NCBI GenBank assembly: GCA_951799425.1
Contig: OX637406.1
Span: forward strand, 30,560,390 to 30,624,389
Source: Ilex aquifolium
Lineage: Eukaryota; Streptophyta; Magnoliopsida; Aquifoliales; Aquifoliaceae
Direction of reading: 5' to 3'
DNA: 64,000 nucleotides
In this document: positions 10,047-21,168 of the stretch, in pieces
Layout of the letters: every line of letters starts with the position of its first letter
Numbering within the stretch: the first letter of the stretch is position 1
The notes under the pieces: model-generated
Told to the model about the DNA's origin: nothing
Databases searched by the model: none
What the model saw: the letters and a program-made list of their open reading frames with translations, nothing else
Translations under genes and position numbers: made by a program

Positions 10047-12392
10047 CTACATTTGACGAGAGGGTTTTGAATCCTCTTCAAGGTATATGACATGATTGCA
10101 GATTAACGGGCTTATACCTTTCAAGTCAGGGATGGTCCATCCAATGGTACTCTTATGACTTCGAAGAACTTCAAGCAATTTAGACTCTTGCAAGTCTGTG
10201 AGTTTAGATGAAATTACCACTGGATATGACTCATTCTCTCCTAAGAATGCATATTTGAGGTCAGATGGGAGAGGTTTCAATTCAGGCTTTGGTGGGCTAA
10301 CACTTGATGAGACTGGCTTTGTGCCACTTGGTGAAATTTCTTCGAATTTGAGTGCCCAGGTTTCAACAGTATGAGTAGGGTCACTTGGTGGATTTGGGTC
10401 ATCATCTGTTATTTCTGATGAGATGAGTTCTAACAGAGATGCTTCAACAGGATCCTCACAGAATGTATCATCCAGATGTTCCTGTATCAAAGATTCTATG
10501 GAGTTTACTTCCCTTTCTTCCTTTTCCTCTTCTGGATGTTTAGCAATATTGAAAATGTTCATTTCGAGAGTCATATTCCCAAAAGTTAATTTCATGACTC
10601 CATTCTTGCAATTGATTAAAGCATTGGAAGTTGCTAAGAATGGTCGACCAAGAATGACGGGAATTTGGTTCTCCGAATTTATTGCTGGTTGAGTATCCAG
10701 AACAATGAAGTCAACAGGGAAGACAAAACTATCTACTTGGACAAGCACATCTTCAACAATCCCTCTGGGGGTTTTGACAGATCTGTCAGCCAACTGGAGT
10801 GTGACACAAGTGGATTTAAGTTCACCCAAACCCAACTGCTGATAGACAGAGTAGGGTAGCAGATTAACGCTGGCTCCAAGGTCTAACAAAGCTTGTTCAA
10901 TTCTGAAGTTCCCAATGATACATGAGACAGTCGGACACCCTAGGTCTTTGTATTTTGGAAGGGTTTTCTGTTGGAGAAGAGCACTAGCTTGTTCCGTTAG
11001 GAAAGCTCTTTTTTGGACATTCTGGCTTCTCTTGACTGTGCACAAGTCTTTTAGAAACTTGGCATAAGACGGGACTTGTTTGATTGCATCTAGAAGTGGG
11101 ATGTGGATATTTACTTGCTTAAAAAGCTCATAAATTTCAGGCTGATTTTTCACTTTCTGTTTGGTTCTAAGTCGATGAGGAAACGGAGCCGGAATGTGAT
11201 ACGAATGTTCCTTTTTCTCAGAAGGTTCTGACTCTTGTTCAATCACAGGCTCAGGGTCTTTCTCAATTGGTTCAGGTTCAGATGATGGATTGGCTGGGCT
11301 TGACTCAGGTCTTGGCTTGGGAATGAGTATGTCTCTGATTGTTTTGTCAATCACTTTGCCACTTCTTAGTGTCGTGACAGCTTGGGCTTGGTCTTGGGTG
11401 TTTCCTGTTGTTGAAGGGTTCCCTACATGGAATTGGCCTTGTGGTTGCTTTGGTTGAGCAGGAAACTTTCCCTTTTCGTGTGTGACCATGGATTGAGTCA
11501 ACTTTTGGATGTGGCTTTTAAGATCCTCAAAAGATTGAGTGGTCTGGGTTTTGAAATCAGTGAAAGCCTGTGTGGAATTATTGTTATAATTCATTTGGCT
11601 TTGCATGAACTGATTTAATGTGTTCTCAAGGTTCCTCTTTTGTGGTGGTTGGTGTGGTTGATATGCAGGAGGTCCTTGAGGTGGTGGGTATGGCCCTTGT
11701 TGTTGGTTCATGGGTATTGGTTGTGTGTTCTTCCAACTGAAGTTAGGGTGATTTCGCCACCCTGGATTGTATGTTTCAGAATATGGGTTGGAGTAGGGCT
11801 TGTTGAAGTTGGAAACGGCATGTGTTTGTTCCAACAAGACTTCTTTGAATGCTGGGATGGTGGGACACTCCCCAGTAGGGTGTCCTGTTAGCGCACAAAT
11901 TCCACACATTTGCTCAGTGGAAGGGCTAACATCAACTTGATGGACTTTCTTCATCTCTAAAGCTTCGAGCTTTCGAGACAATGTGGACATTTTTGCTCTC
12001 AAGTCATCATCCTCTCTCAAGACATATTTTCCTCCTTGGGAATTAGATGGTCTGGCTTCTACAGTGGTAGGGGAGGCTGAGTCCCACATCTGAGAATTGT
12101 CAGATATGGTGTCGAAAAAATTGAATGCATCCTCCGGACTTTTTCCCATGAATTCTCTTTGGGCCATCATTTCGACAAACTGACGTAGTCTAGAGGGTAA
12201 GGAGTCATAGAAAAATCCTACCAACGTCCAATTTTCAAAAGCATGATGTGGGTAAGATTGGAGCATATCTTTGAATCTCTCCCAACTTTGATAAAAAGTT
12301 TCTCCTTCTTTGACCGCAAAATTCATGATTTGCCTTTTTAGTGCATTTGTGCGGTGTAAAGGGAAAAACTTTCTAAAAAATTCATTTTGCAA
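10047..12392 (-). pseudogene. Element A gag (C-terminal two-thirds) and protease
   Basis: 781 codons. The gag capsid-like part opens with QNEFFRKFFPLHRTNALK and FYQSWERFKDML (retrotransposon gag fold). A zinc knuckle CGICALTGHPTGEC (CX2CX4HX4C) lies near residue 165. A Gln/Pro-rich linker follows, then the protease near residue 500 with LLDLGASVNLLPYSVY (Athila active site D-L-G-A-S) and the flap-side IPVILGRPFLATSN. The downstream acidic linker reaches the RT entrance EEDSKPSRQM and is cut by TAG. The Met used as start is internal; the real gag starts at 12860. Confidence 0.9.
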
Positions 12393-12434
12393 TGCTTGTC
12401 AATTGGGTATTGAAAAAGCCTTTAAAGAATTTAA

Positions 12435-12860
12435 TCATTGTTTGGCTCTATCCCTCAAAGAGAAAGAAAACAATTTTATTTTGGCTAATTCAGAATTGTC
12501 TTGAAATGTTCCACACACTTCTTCGAAATCTTTTATATGCAGATATGGATTTTCTGCATCCAATCCATGAAACACGGGCAATAACTGCACTGTCCCCGGC
12601 TTTATAGTAAAGAGGGGAGCATTTTCAGGAAAAATAAAACAAGAGGGGACACTATTTCTTGTGGGATTCAAGTAATCCCGCAAAGTTTGAATGTTAGGGA
12701 CCTCCTCCTCTCTCATAGGGACTTCTCCATTTCTTTCATTATTTGCCATACTATCCTCACAAGAGTCTGCTATTGATCTAGGTGAATTAGGTTCAGGCTG
12801 ATTCACGGACTCACACGATTCTGCCAGCAAATTTTGGAAGTGAGGAGTGCCCTCAGTCAT
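12435..12860 (-). pseudogene. Element A gag N-terminus
   Basis: Begins MTEGTPHFQNLLAES about 95 bp after the PBS, the expected gag start. Conserved blocks are LRDYLNPTRNSVPSC, IKPGTVQLLPVFHGL and ENPYLHIKDFEEVC. It ends at TGA where B has TGG (RAKQW), and a second TGA 13 codons later (after SIPN) separates it from the next gag piece. That second TGA is also present in B and in both copies sits where a Trp is expected. Confidence 0.88.
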
Positions 12861-12954
12861 AAAGAAAATAAAACAAAGTTATTTACAGTAAACTAAAATA
12901 TACACAATGTTGAAGGTCTTTTTACCTTTCACCTTAAAATACCTTTAAAAGGTT

Positions 12955-12971
12955 CCCCGGCAACGGCGCCA
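12955..12971 (-). other. Primer binding site of element A (tRNA-Asp)
   Basis: On the - strand TGGCGCCGTTGCCGGGG lies 6 bases inside the 5' LTR. It is complementary to the 3' end of plant tRNA-Asp(GTC), including the CCA, for 17 bases without mismatch. tRNA-Asp priming is usual for Athila elements. Confidence 0.92.
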
Positions 12972-12977
12972 AAAACT

Positions 12978-14936
12978 TGATGGCTTGATCCAATGTGTAT
13001 ACACCCAAGTGCAGGCGGTCAAGCTGTAGTAATAATCCGGTTTGAGTCCGGAGTCGAATCCACAGGGAACTTTTGATGATATTTCTAAGGCAAGCAGTGG
13101 TAGAGACCTTTTGATTGTAACTTTTGAGATTTGCTGTGAGTTATGAGTTTTCCTGGACAGAATATAAGATTCTTTCCAAGAGGATTTTCTTAACAAAATA
13201 AAGGATAGATGCTTAATTAAAAAGAGTCACTCTTTAGTGCAAGGATCTGAACATGTAGTCAGTTATCCGGTTTGTCATAATTGTGCTTGATAACTCAATT
13301 AACTCCCGTGTCAACAGCAAGTCAATCAGAAGATAAAGATGGATTGTGAGAATTAAGAACATGATTCCGATGTCTTTCTAGAAGTTTACAAGAATTGCCT
13401 GTGCCGAGACTTAACCCGTCTACAAACAAGCAAGTGTTTCTACAAGACATCCAATCATGCTATTAATAGTCCATTCTTTCAATGAAGTACAATAAGGGGG
13501 AAGATTGAAGGGTAGTCAGGAGGATCTAGCCGGGGTACTTGCCTTGAACTGATGAGTCTTTCTATGCAGGAGTCATCCATGTCATAGAAAGAGCTCACAG
13601 TTATACAAAGTACTTTAGCTTTGCTAGATGCAATCAATCATCCGATAACAAGAAGAAATAAACGTTAAGCATAAAAATATTGCACAAATATGATTCCCGG
13701 ATAACTTATACATGCCCTTCTCCTCTTACTAAAGAGTGAATGAGAAACTACTCACTCTTCATGGCTTGGGTAAAGCTAGAAAAGTGAGTGATGCTCATCC
13801 CTCCAAGTGGAGAACTTTAAAAGATAAAGTAACAACAAACGCGGAGCCAATCTTTAACAAAGAATGGGTTAATCACGTTCCACCCTTCATGGGTTTAATA
13901 AAGCACTAGAAAAGTGGAAGAGTTTCACTCTTCTAAGAAAGAAAGAAGTTCAAGCAATGGAAGTGAAATGCATGAACAATAAAAGTAGAAGAAAGCTAGT
14001 CACATTTGGAGGGTGGCTTCCTCAACCAAGAATTGGAGGGTTGCTTCCTCAACCAAAATGTGAGCTATCTCTCTTCTATGCATGAGAAATGAAAGCATAA
14101 ACATAAGCATAAGCACAAAACTACTGTTATAACAAGCAAGAGATGTTGGACTAAAGCCAAACTAATCTCTAAAATAAAGACTTCATACAAGGAAAAATGA
14201 GTTAAATCTACAATGAGAGTGGGAGTCTAAGCCTCCATCAACTTTCCTACCTCCTACTATGGCTCTCTAGCTCTCCAACAAGGGGAGTATTTATAGGCAA
14301 GAGGAGGAGACAGGGGGGTGAAAGAACAGTGTTTGCCGCCCAAGTCCAAGTGAACAGTCAACAACTCTGCTGCCAATCTGTGGATAACGTTCGAACGTGA
14401 GTTGGCGTTCGAACGTTATTTCTGTTTTTGCACTGAGGGCATTCGAACGTTGACTGCCGTTCGAACGTTTCTTCTGTTTTTGAACTGAGGGCGTTCGAAC
14501 GCCAGATCTGCTCTGACCCCTTTCACTCGAGTGATCTGTTGGTCTTCTGTGAAGTTCAGTTCCAACTCTCTGCAGTGGTCTGGTCTTCCATCAACTCAAA
14601 TGTACGTTCGAACGTGAGTTGGCGTTCTAACGTGACACTCAAGTACTTCAGAGCTCCAGTCTTCTTTCCTAACTGCAACACGCCTTCTCTTCAGCAGTTG
14701 AGTCTGCTACAATGCAATATGGACGTTCGAACGTGAGTTGACGTTCGAACGTTCTGGCTGTGCTCCAAGCTTCTCCAATTTTGGGCTCTAATGTACTGGT
14801 GCTGCATCCAAGTGTGGTACTTGTTGTTTTTGGGTCCTTGTTCAGTTTAGGGCCTGAAATGACATCACTTAAACTCCATTAAAGTAACATTAGTCTTAAA
14901 ATGTCATAATAATATGTCAACTTTAAGTACTAATCA
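12978..14936 (-). repeat. 5' LTR of element A
   Basis: 1959 bp, from TGATGGCTTG to ACTAATCA in + coordinates. It is the promoter LTR of the element: on the - strand U3 starts at 14936, the palindrome cluster is at 14397-14753 and the TATA box TATAAATA at 14288-14295, followed by the R/U5 region and the PBS. Confidence 0.95.
14397..14753 (-). promoter_or_regulatory. U3 palindrome cluster, element A 5' LTR
   Basis: Same array of CGTTCGAACG pairs as in the 3' LTR, about 100-460 bp upstream of the TATA box at 14288-14295 on the - strand. Copies decayed in one LTR are sometimes intact in the other (for example the CGTTCGAACG that is CATTCGAACG at 2378). Confidence 0.8.
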
Positions 14937-14941
14937 CTTCG
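14937..14941. repeat. Target site duplication of element A, right copy (CTTCG)
   Basis: Exact repeat of 626-630, following the LTR terminus AATCA. Confidence 0.95.
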
Positions 14942-16736
14942 CATTGGGGAGCACGAATTGATTGTGGATTTGATTGCTTTCGAGATGAAGGGGTATGATG
15001 TGAACTTTGGGATGAACTTGTTGTCCGCTTTCTGGGCGGTAGTGGATTGTTTCCGCAAGCGGATTACATTTCAGTTGCCGGGAGGAGTCGTTTTTAGTTT
15101 TGTAAATAACCGAGATTCTTTCCATCCATTTCCTACTACGGGTAGTAGATTCTTAAAAGCGAAAGCGGGAAGTCAATTGAGTTTCTTAGCTAGCTTGATG
15201 GGAGATGACAGGGATAAACTCCATACGGATGTGGTGTTAATTGTATCGGAGTTTTCAGATGTTTTTCCCGAGGAATTACCCGGATTACCGCCACATAGGG
15301 AAATTGAGTTCAAGATCGATCTCTATCCGGGAACCGAACCCATATCCATTGCTCCCTACCGAATGGCACCTTTGGAGTTGAAGGAGCTAAGGAAGCAGTT
15401 GGATCATTTGTTGGCGATTGGGTTTATCCGTCTAAGCACTTCACCCTGGGGAGCCCCGGTCCTTTTTGTGAAGAAAACGGATGAGACTCTACGGTTGTGC
15501 ACGGATTACCGGAGGTTGAATCGGGTTACCGTGAAGAATAAGTATCCGTTGCCGAGAATTGATGACTTATTTGATCAGTTGAAGGGTTCGAAGTATTACT
15601 CCAAGATTGATCTTCGCACGGGGTATCATCAGCTGCGGATTAAGGATGAGGATATTCCTAAGACTGCTTTTCGTACCCGGTATGGTCATTTCGAGTACAC
15701 GGTGATGCCGTTCGGATTAACTAATGCCCCCGCAGCCTTCATGGATTTGATGCACAGAGTCTTCCGGCCTTACCTCGATCAATTTGTCATTGTGTTTATT
15801 GATGACATATTGGTTTACTCACAGACTCAGGAGGAACATGCTCGTCATCTCTCTATTGTGCTACAAACATTGAGAGAACATAAGTTATATGCGAAGATGA
15901 GAAAGTGTGAGTTTTGGATGAAGGAAGTGAAGTTCCTTGGCCATGTTGTGTCCGAACAAGGAGTAGCGGTCGATTCCGCAAAGATTGAGGCCGTGATGAA
16001 ATGGGAACCACCGAAGAACGTGACGGAAGTATGGAGTTTCTTGGGGTTAGCTGGCTATTATCGTAGGTTTGTGGAAGGGTTCTCCAAGCTTGCGATGCCG
16101 ATGACTCGCCTTACAAAGAAGGGGGAGAAATTTTTGTGGACTCAAGCGTGTGAACTAGCTTTTCGCACCTTGAAGGAGAAGTTGACGACGACACCTATCC
16201 TCATTATTCCGAGTAGTGGGGAAGGCTACGATGTCTACACCGATGCTTCACTACGAGGCTTGGGATGCGTTCTAATGCAAGGAGGGAAGGTAGTGGCTTA
16301 TGGCTCGAGGCAACTCAAGGTGCATGAGCAGAATTATCCCACACACGACTTGGAGCTGGCTGGGGTGGTGTTTGCTCTTAAGTTGTGGATATGTTATTTA
16401 TACGGGGAGAAATTTCAAGTGTTCTCGGACCATAAAAGCCTCAAGTATATCTTCACACAGAAAAACTTGAATCTCCGGCAAAGAAGGTGGATTGAGTACT
16501 TGGAAGATTATGAATTCACGCTCAACTACCATCCGGGGAAGGCCAATGTAGTTGTCGACGCTCTTAGCAGGAAGTCTCGGGGTGAAATCAATTCTCTTGC
16601 GGTAAATAGGTGGAAAATGATTGATGTATTGGAGGAGTACGATCTATGGGTGGATGGATCGGAGTATCAACCATATCTATTCAACCTTGTAGCTCAACCG
16701 ACCTTCGGCAACGGGTTGTGGAGTTGCAATGCCTAG
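14942..16736 (+). pseudogene. Element C protease end, reverse transcriptase and RNase H
   Basis: 592 codons open from 14958, and the frame is in phase with the protease fragment ending at 630 once element A is removed. RT begins near [17 protein letters not shown] and continues with [44 protein letters not shown] and the catalytic [10 protein letters not shown]. RNase H follows with [27 protein letters not shown] and [11 protein letters not shown], then the hinge [16 protein letters not shown]. This is classic chromovirus sequence. The frame is lost near 16704 by a one-base shift just before the integrase finger, hence pseudogene. Confidence 0.93.
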
Positions 16737-17787
16737 ATTCGGAACTCGATTTGATTAGAGCCCGATTGGAGAATGGAGAAGCGATGGAAGGATGGTCTTG
16801 GAAGAATGGAGAGTTGAGATATGGGGAAAAGCTATGTGTTCCCGATAATTCGTCCCTAAAGGAGGAGATACTTGGAGAGTGTCATCGCTCCAAGTTTGTT
16901 ATCCACCCCGGTAGCACAAAGATGTATAGGGACATGAAGCGTCAATACTGGTGGAGGGGAATGAAGCGAGATGTGGCCAAGTATGTGGCAAAATGTGCGG
17001 TGTGCCAGCAGGTGAAGATTGAGCATCAAAGGCCAGGAGGAGTCCTATAGTCTTTGCCTATTCCAGAGTGGAAGTGGGATCACATCACCATGGACTTCGT
17101 GTCGGGTTTACCACGGACGTCGCGCGGGCATAATGCAGTGTGGGTCATTGTGGATAAACTCACCAAGTCCGCTCACTTTTTGGGTATGAAGACCACGGAT
17201 ACATTCGAGACTTTGAGCCAGCTGTATATCCGTGAGATAGTGAGGTTACACGGCGTTCCGCTCTCGATTGTGTCCGATCGTGACTCTAGGTTTGTGGCGA
17301 GATTCTGGCAGAGTCTACAACAAGCGATGGGGACGGAGTTACACTTCAGTACGACTTTTCATCCCCAAACGGATGGCCAATCCGAGAGGGTGATATAGAT
17401 TGTGGAGGATATGTTACGCACTTGCGCGTTGGACTTCAAGGGGAGTTGGAGCGACCACTTACCGTTGGTGGAGTTTGCTTACAACAACAACTATCAGGGA
17501 AGTATTGGGATGGCACCGTATGAAGCCTTGTATGGGAGACCATGCCGATCACCGACGTGTTGGTTAGAAGCCGGCGAGAGTAGTTTGTTGGGACCGAACA
17601 TTGTTCGAGAAACTACGGAGAAGATTCAACTCATCCGAGAGAGGCTACGGACGGCGCAAAGTAGACAGAAGAGCTATGCGGACCATAGACGAAGACCCTA
17701 GAAATTCAAGGTGGGAGACTACGTATTTCTCAAGGTGTCACCCAAGAATGGCGTGTTTCGATTCGGCAAGAAGGGGAAGTTAGAACC
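16646..17787 (+). pseudogene. Element C integrase (N-terminal finger and catalytic core)
   Basis: Open in a new frame after the shift near 16704. The H2C2 finger has ECHRSKFVIHPG and KCAVCQQ; the core has [12 protein letters not shown] (first Asp), [16 protein letters not shown] (second Asp) and [10 protein letters not shown] (Glu). Three in-frame TAG codons interrupt it at 17051-17053, 17399-17401 and 17699-17701; two of them lie where Gln is expected, fitting C-to-T change. The last codons before 17788 (KGKLEPR) join in phase with YPGPFEV at 20218 once the solo LTR is removed. Confidence 0.9.
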
Positions 17788-17792
17788 AAGAT
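17788..17792. repeat. Target site duplication of the solo LTR, left copy (AAGAT)
   Basis: AAGAT precedes TGTAACACC at 17793 and is repeated at 20213-20217 after GTGTTACA. Confidence 0.92.
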
Positions 17793-20212
17793 TGTAACAC
17801 CCCGCATTTTCTTTTATATATGGATATAGATATATAGTAACGTAATTATGTTTTTTTTTAAAATGCGAATATATATGTAATGATGTATGCATAAGCTACG
17901 TAGATGATAAGAGTAGAAATAAAAGGTTAGTGGAGGTAATATGAGGTGTATTGGAAGTTAGGAAGTATTTTGGGAGTAAAGACACACTTAGAGAGAATTT
18001 GGGTAAAAAGAAGTTGGGACACCTTCTAGTATTTTGGTCATAACTTTTTATCCTAACTTCCAATTGATCTGAAATTTGGACAGTAGATATTAGACATCCA
18101 GGGCTACAAAAGTGTATTTCATGAAAATTTTCCAAATCAATCTCTAAATAGGCCAAAACTTCACTGGAAGTTTCAGCAGAAACTGGGATGACGTTCGAAC
18201 GTGAATCGACGTTCGAACGTGAGGGAGTCCTAGTACTTTGGTGTCTGCAGAGCTCTGATGAAAATTCAAAAGTACTGGGAGCAACCAACGTTCGAAAGCC
18301 AAAGTGACGTTCGAACGTGAATCAATAATTTGCACTAGTGATGTTCGAACGCCAATGACGTTCGAACGAAAGTGCGTCCCAGTACTCTTTGTCTGATGGA
18401 AAAACAAAAGTACTGGGAGTGACGAACGTTCGAACGCCAATGACGTTCGAACGCGACTTGCGAATTCTGAACGTTAGAATCGCGCACAGGAGGCCAATTC
18501 TTCCCCTATAAATACTTAAGGACACTCTTATAAGCCCCATTTCAACATTTATAACCCTAGAAAGGTTTAGAGAGGAAGAAAGGAAAGGGAAAACACAAGA
18601 TCAAGAGAGGATTTACACATTGAGGAGGATCAAAATCTCAAGTTCTTCAAGAACTCTAAGGAAGAAGAAGGTAGGGGTTTTCTCTCACTCACTTACATTG
18701 AGGCTAGGATATTTATATATGTATGTTTTGACTATTAATGGTATATATATGCTATGGAATCATCCTCTCTTAGGCTTTTTGGTAAAGATTACATGTTTTG
18801 AACAAAGTTAGGGTTTAATACCCATGAAATCTCTTCTCTAGTTTTAAAACCCTCATTTTTGAGAGTGATGTATTTCCTTCTTGAATGCTTTCTTTATTAT
18901 GGATTTTCGAAACCTTAGTGCTTTGTGTTGGGTAGAAAAATGATGTTATTGTGATCTCATGTATTTTTCTTTGTTGGTTGTGGAGTTGTCACATTATAAA
19001 TTTGGGAATTTTTGAGATATGCTTGTAAAATGAGAAATTGTGGATTTTATCTTTAATTGGAATTGAGGGTGAATTGAGAATATTTTGGTTTCCTCATTGG
19101 TATGGTTGTTGTGATGGACTTGGATTGCCATCGAGAGATGCCGTAGAGTGTTAGAGGTTAGTCTATCCCAGTGGGGGGAGATGGTTTCCTAGCACTTGTA
19201 GTGGGTTGTCATTTGGTAATGCTACCACTATCGTTCACTGGAGTTCGAACAAGGGATGGTATACTTTTCCTGGGAAGGGACTCGTCACTGCCATTGGGAT
19301 GGTAGACGCCCTTTCCTAAAGTGTTTGTGATTGTGATAGTGATTGGTGGACTAGGTATAATCGTTGGGTAGATTCATGAGAAGCAATCAACATACATGGT
19401 ACGGGGATGAACCAAAATACATGGGATGATGGGTTGGATACGTCACTGCCATTGGTATGGCATACGCCCTTCCTAAAGGATGGATATTTTTGATAAGATA
19501 CACATACATATGGTTGTGGAATATTCAAGTATGGATTATTGTATTATTGTGGAAAATGGTTTCCTACAAGAACTTGTGGGAGTATGGGATTCCACAAGGT
19601 CTTGTGGGAAAATGGTTTATATTTTGGAAAATGGATATGTAATGGATCTTGGTTTCTTTTACTGTTCATTTAAATTACTGTTGCTACTTAAACTTGAGAT
19701 CCATTTTAAAATGTCCCTGTTTTACTTCAAAGATTATGTATGTTATTTTCGAAATGAGACCGGCCATTTTATATGCTTTTATAAACCTTGTTCGGGATTG
19801 GGAGGAATGTTACTACAGAGCTTAGTGCTCACCCCCTACAAACAACATATTTCAGGTCTTTGTCTAGAGGAGGAGCTCGGAACTGACGAGTCGGGACATT
19901 GGGAAGCTCCCATAGAAAGGAACGTAGATCCCGAGATGGACCTGTAGAGACATAGCTTCCTTTGTAATAGACTTGAGAATTTATTTTGAAATCATGTGAA
20001 GTTTAGTTTTCTTTTGTTATTCCGCTGCTAAGTTACGTTTGATCCTTTGAGATGTAAATGCCATAGCTTGGCTTATTCTTTTGGGATGATATTGTAAATT
20101 TTATGGAGGATGAATGGAAAATTTTTCTTATTGATGGAATTATATTAGTGCTCTCATTATGTGAATGGTCATAGAATGTAATGCCGTCCAGGGTGTGTTT
20201 TGGGGTGTTACA
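17793..20212 (+). repeat. Solo LTR of element C's own family, inside element C integrase
   Basis: 2420 bp with perfect TGTAACACCCC/GGGGTGTTACA ends and AAGAT duplications; no internal coding sequence lies between. Its ends and much of its length match the 3' LTR of element C starting at 20600, including the last 30 bases. It carries palindromes at 18191-18454, a TATA box TATAAATAC at 18507-18515, and near 19820 a conserved block (AGTGCTCACCCCCTAC) shared with the C 3' LTR. It probably derives from a full copy that inserted into C and then lost its interior by LTR-LTR recombination. It lacks the 145-bp tandem repeats of the C 3' LTR. Confidence 0.92.
18191..18454 (+). promoter_or_regulatory. 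U3 palindrome cluster of the Tekay solo LTR
   Basis: CGTTCGAACG is exact at 18192, 18210, 18308, 18359, 18427 and 18444, with decayed copies near 18289 and 18342. Between them lies an inverted repeat TCCCAGTACT (18377) / AGTACTGGGA (18409). The cluster ends about 52 bp upstream of the TATA box at 18507. The same decamer and the same AGTACT module occur in the unrelated Athila elements A and B. Confidence 0.8.
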
Positions 20213-20217
20213 AAGAT
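20213..20217. repeat. Target site duplication of the solo LTR, right copy (AAGAT)
   Basis: Exact repeat of 17788-17792. Confidence 0.92.
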
Positions 20218-20558
20218 ATCCCGGACCGTTTGAGGTAATCAAAGCGGTAGGCAAGGCGGCATATCAACTTCGACTACCAGCCCAGCTATCCGGAGTACAT
20301 GACGTGTTCCATGTGTCCATGTTGAGAATGTGTCACTCGGATGCAACTCTAGTCGTGAACTTGGAGGAGATTGAAATTCAAGATGGAGCAACCTACGAAG
20401 AGCAACCGGTAGAAATTCTCGACGCCAAGGAAAAAGTGCTTCGCAACAAAGTTATCAGATTGGTGAAGGTTTTATGGCAACACCATGGAGTGGAGGAAGC
20501 TACATGGGAACCGGAGCAAGAAATGCGGGAGAAGTATCAATTTTTGTTCGCTACTTGA
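20218..20558 (+). pseudogene. Element C integrase C-terminus and chromodomain
   Basis: Continues the integrase frame: YPGPFEVIKAVGKAAYQL, the VFHVSMLRMCH block, then the chromodomain (about 20395-20550) with YEEQPVEILDAKEKVLRN, the strand VIRLVKVLWQHH and EEATWEPEQEM. Chromodomains of this group guide integration to heterochromatin. No stop is visible in this part and it ends at a TGA at 20556. It belongs to a broken gene, so it is not expressed as integrase from this copy. Confidence 0.9.
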
Positions 20559-20582
20559 GGTAAGTTTCGAGGACGAAACTTT

Positions 20583-20599
20583 CTTTAAGGGGGGTGGAT
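20583..20599 (+). other. Polypurine tract of element C
   Basis: The purine run AAGGGGGGTGGA, with a final T, sits directly before the 3' LTR start TGTAACACC at 20600. Confidence 0.85.
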
Positions 20600-20990
20600 T
20601 GTAACACCCCGCATTTTCTTTAATATATGTATATAGATATATAGTAAACAAATGTTGTAAAAATGGGGATATGCGTAGTAATGTGTGTTTGAATTTGGTA
20701 GATTGGAAAAGTAGCAATAAAAATGTTAGGTGGTGTAATAGGGTATGTATTATAAGCTAGGAAGATTTTCGGAATGAAAGCACATTTCAGAGAAAACTTG
20801 GGTAGAAAGGATTTTGGACACTTCCTAGTATTTTGATCATAACTTTTTATTCTAATGTATGTTGACTCTGAAATTTTGACAGTAGATAGCATACTTCCAG
20901 GGCTACAAAATAGTATTTCACGAAAATTTTCCAAATCAATCTCTAAACAGGCCAAAACTTCACTGGAAGTTTCTGCAGAACCTGGGATTA

Positions 20991-21168
20991 CGTTCGAACG
21001 TGAAGCGACGTTTGAACGTGAGTGAGTCCCAGTACTTTGGTGTCCGCAGAGCTCTGATGGAAATGAAAAAGTACTGGGAGCAACCAACGTTCGAATGTCA
21101 AAGTGACGTTCGAGCGTGAATCAATAATTTGCACTAGTGACGTTCGAACGCCAATGACGTTCGAACGT
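20991..21168 (+). promoter_or_regulatory. U3 palindrome cluster of element C 3' LTR
   Basis: CGTTCGAACG is exact at 20991, 21141 and 21158, with variants at 21008 (GTTTGAACG), 21088 and 21105. AGTACT-containing arms lie between them. The TATA box follows about 53 bp later. The layout is the same as in the solo LTR at 18191-18515. Confidence 0.78.

Larger units (their letters stand above)
631..14936 (-). mobile_element. Element A: nearly complete Athila-like Ty3/gypsy element inserted in element C protease
   Basis: A 14.3-kb element on the - strand with two LTRs of about 1960 bp, a tRNA-Asp PBS and a PPT. Order in transcription sense: LTR, PBS, gag, protease, RT, RNase H, integrase, internal PPT-like tract, small Cys-rich ORF (frameshifted), palindrome cluster with TATA, 369-codon env-position ORF, 3' noncoding region, PPT, LTR. 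RT and integrase motifs ([32 protein letters not shown]) are those of the Athila lineage. I counted about two dozen LTR-LTR differences by eye, mostly transitions, i.e. a little over 1%, which implies a recent insertion. gag-pol holds at least four premature stops. Element B (22086-36343) is a sister copy in the same orientation. Confidence 0.93.

Noticed and set aside
12955-12971. tRNA gene fragment
   Set aside because: Only the complement of the tRNA-Asp 3' end is present at the LTR edge; it is the primer binding site.
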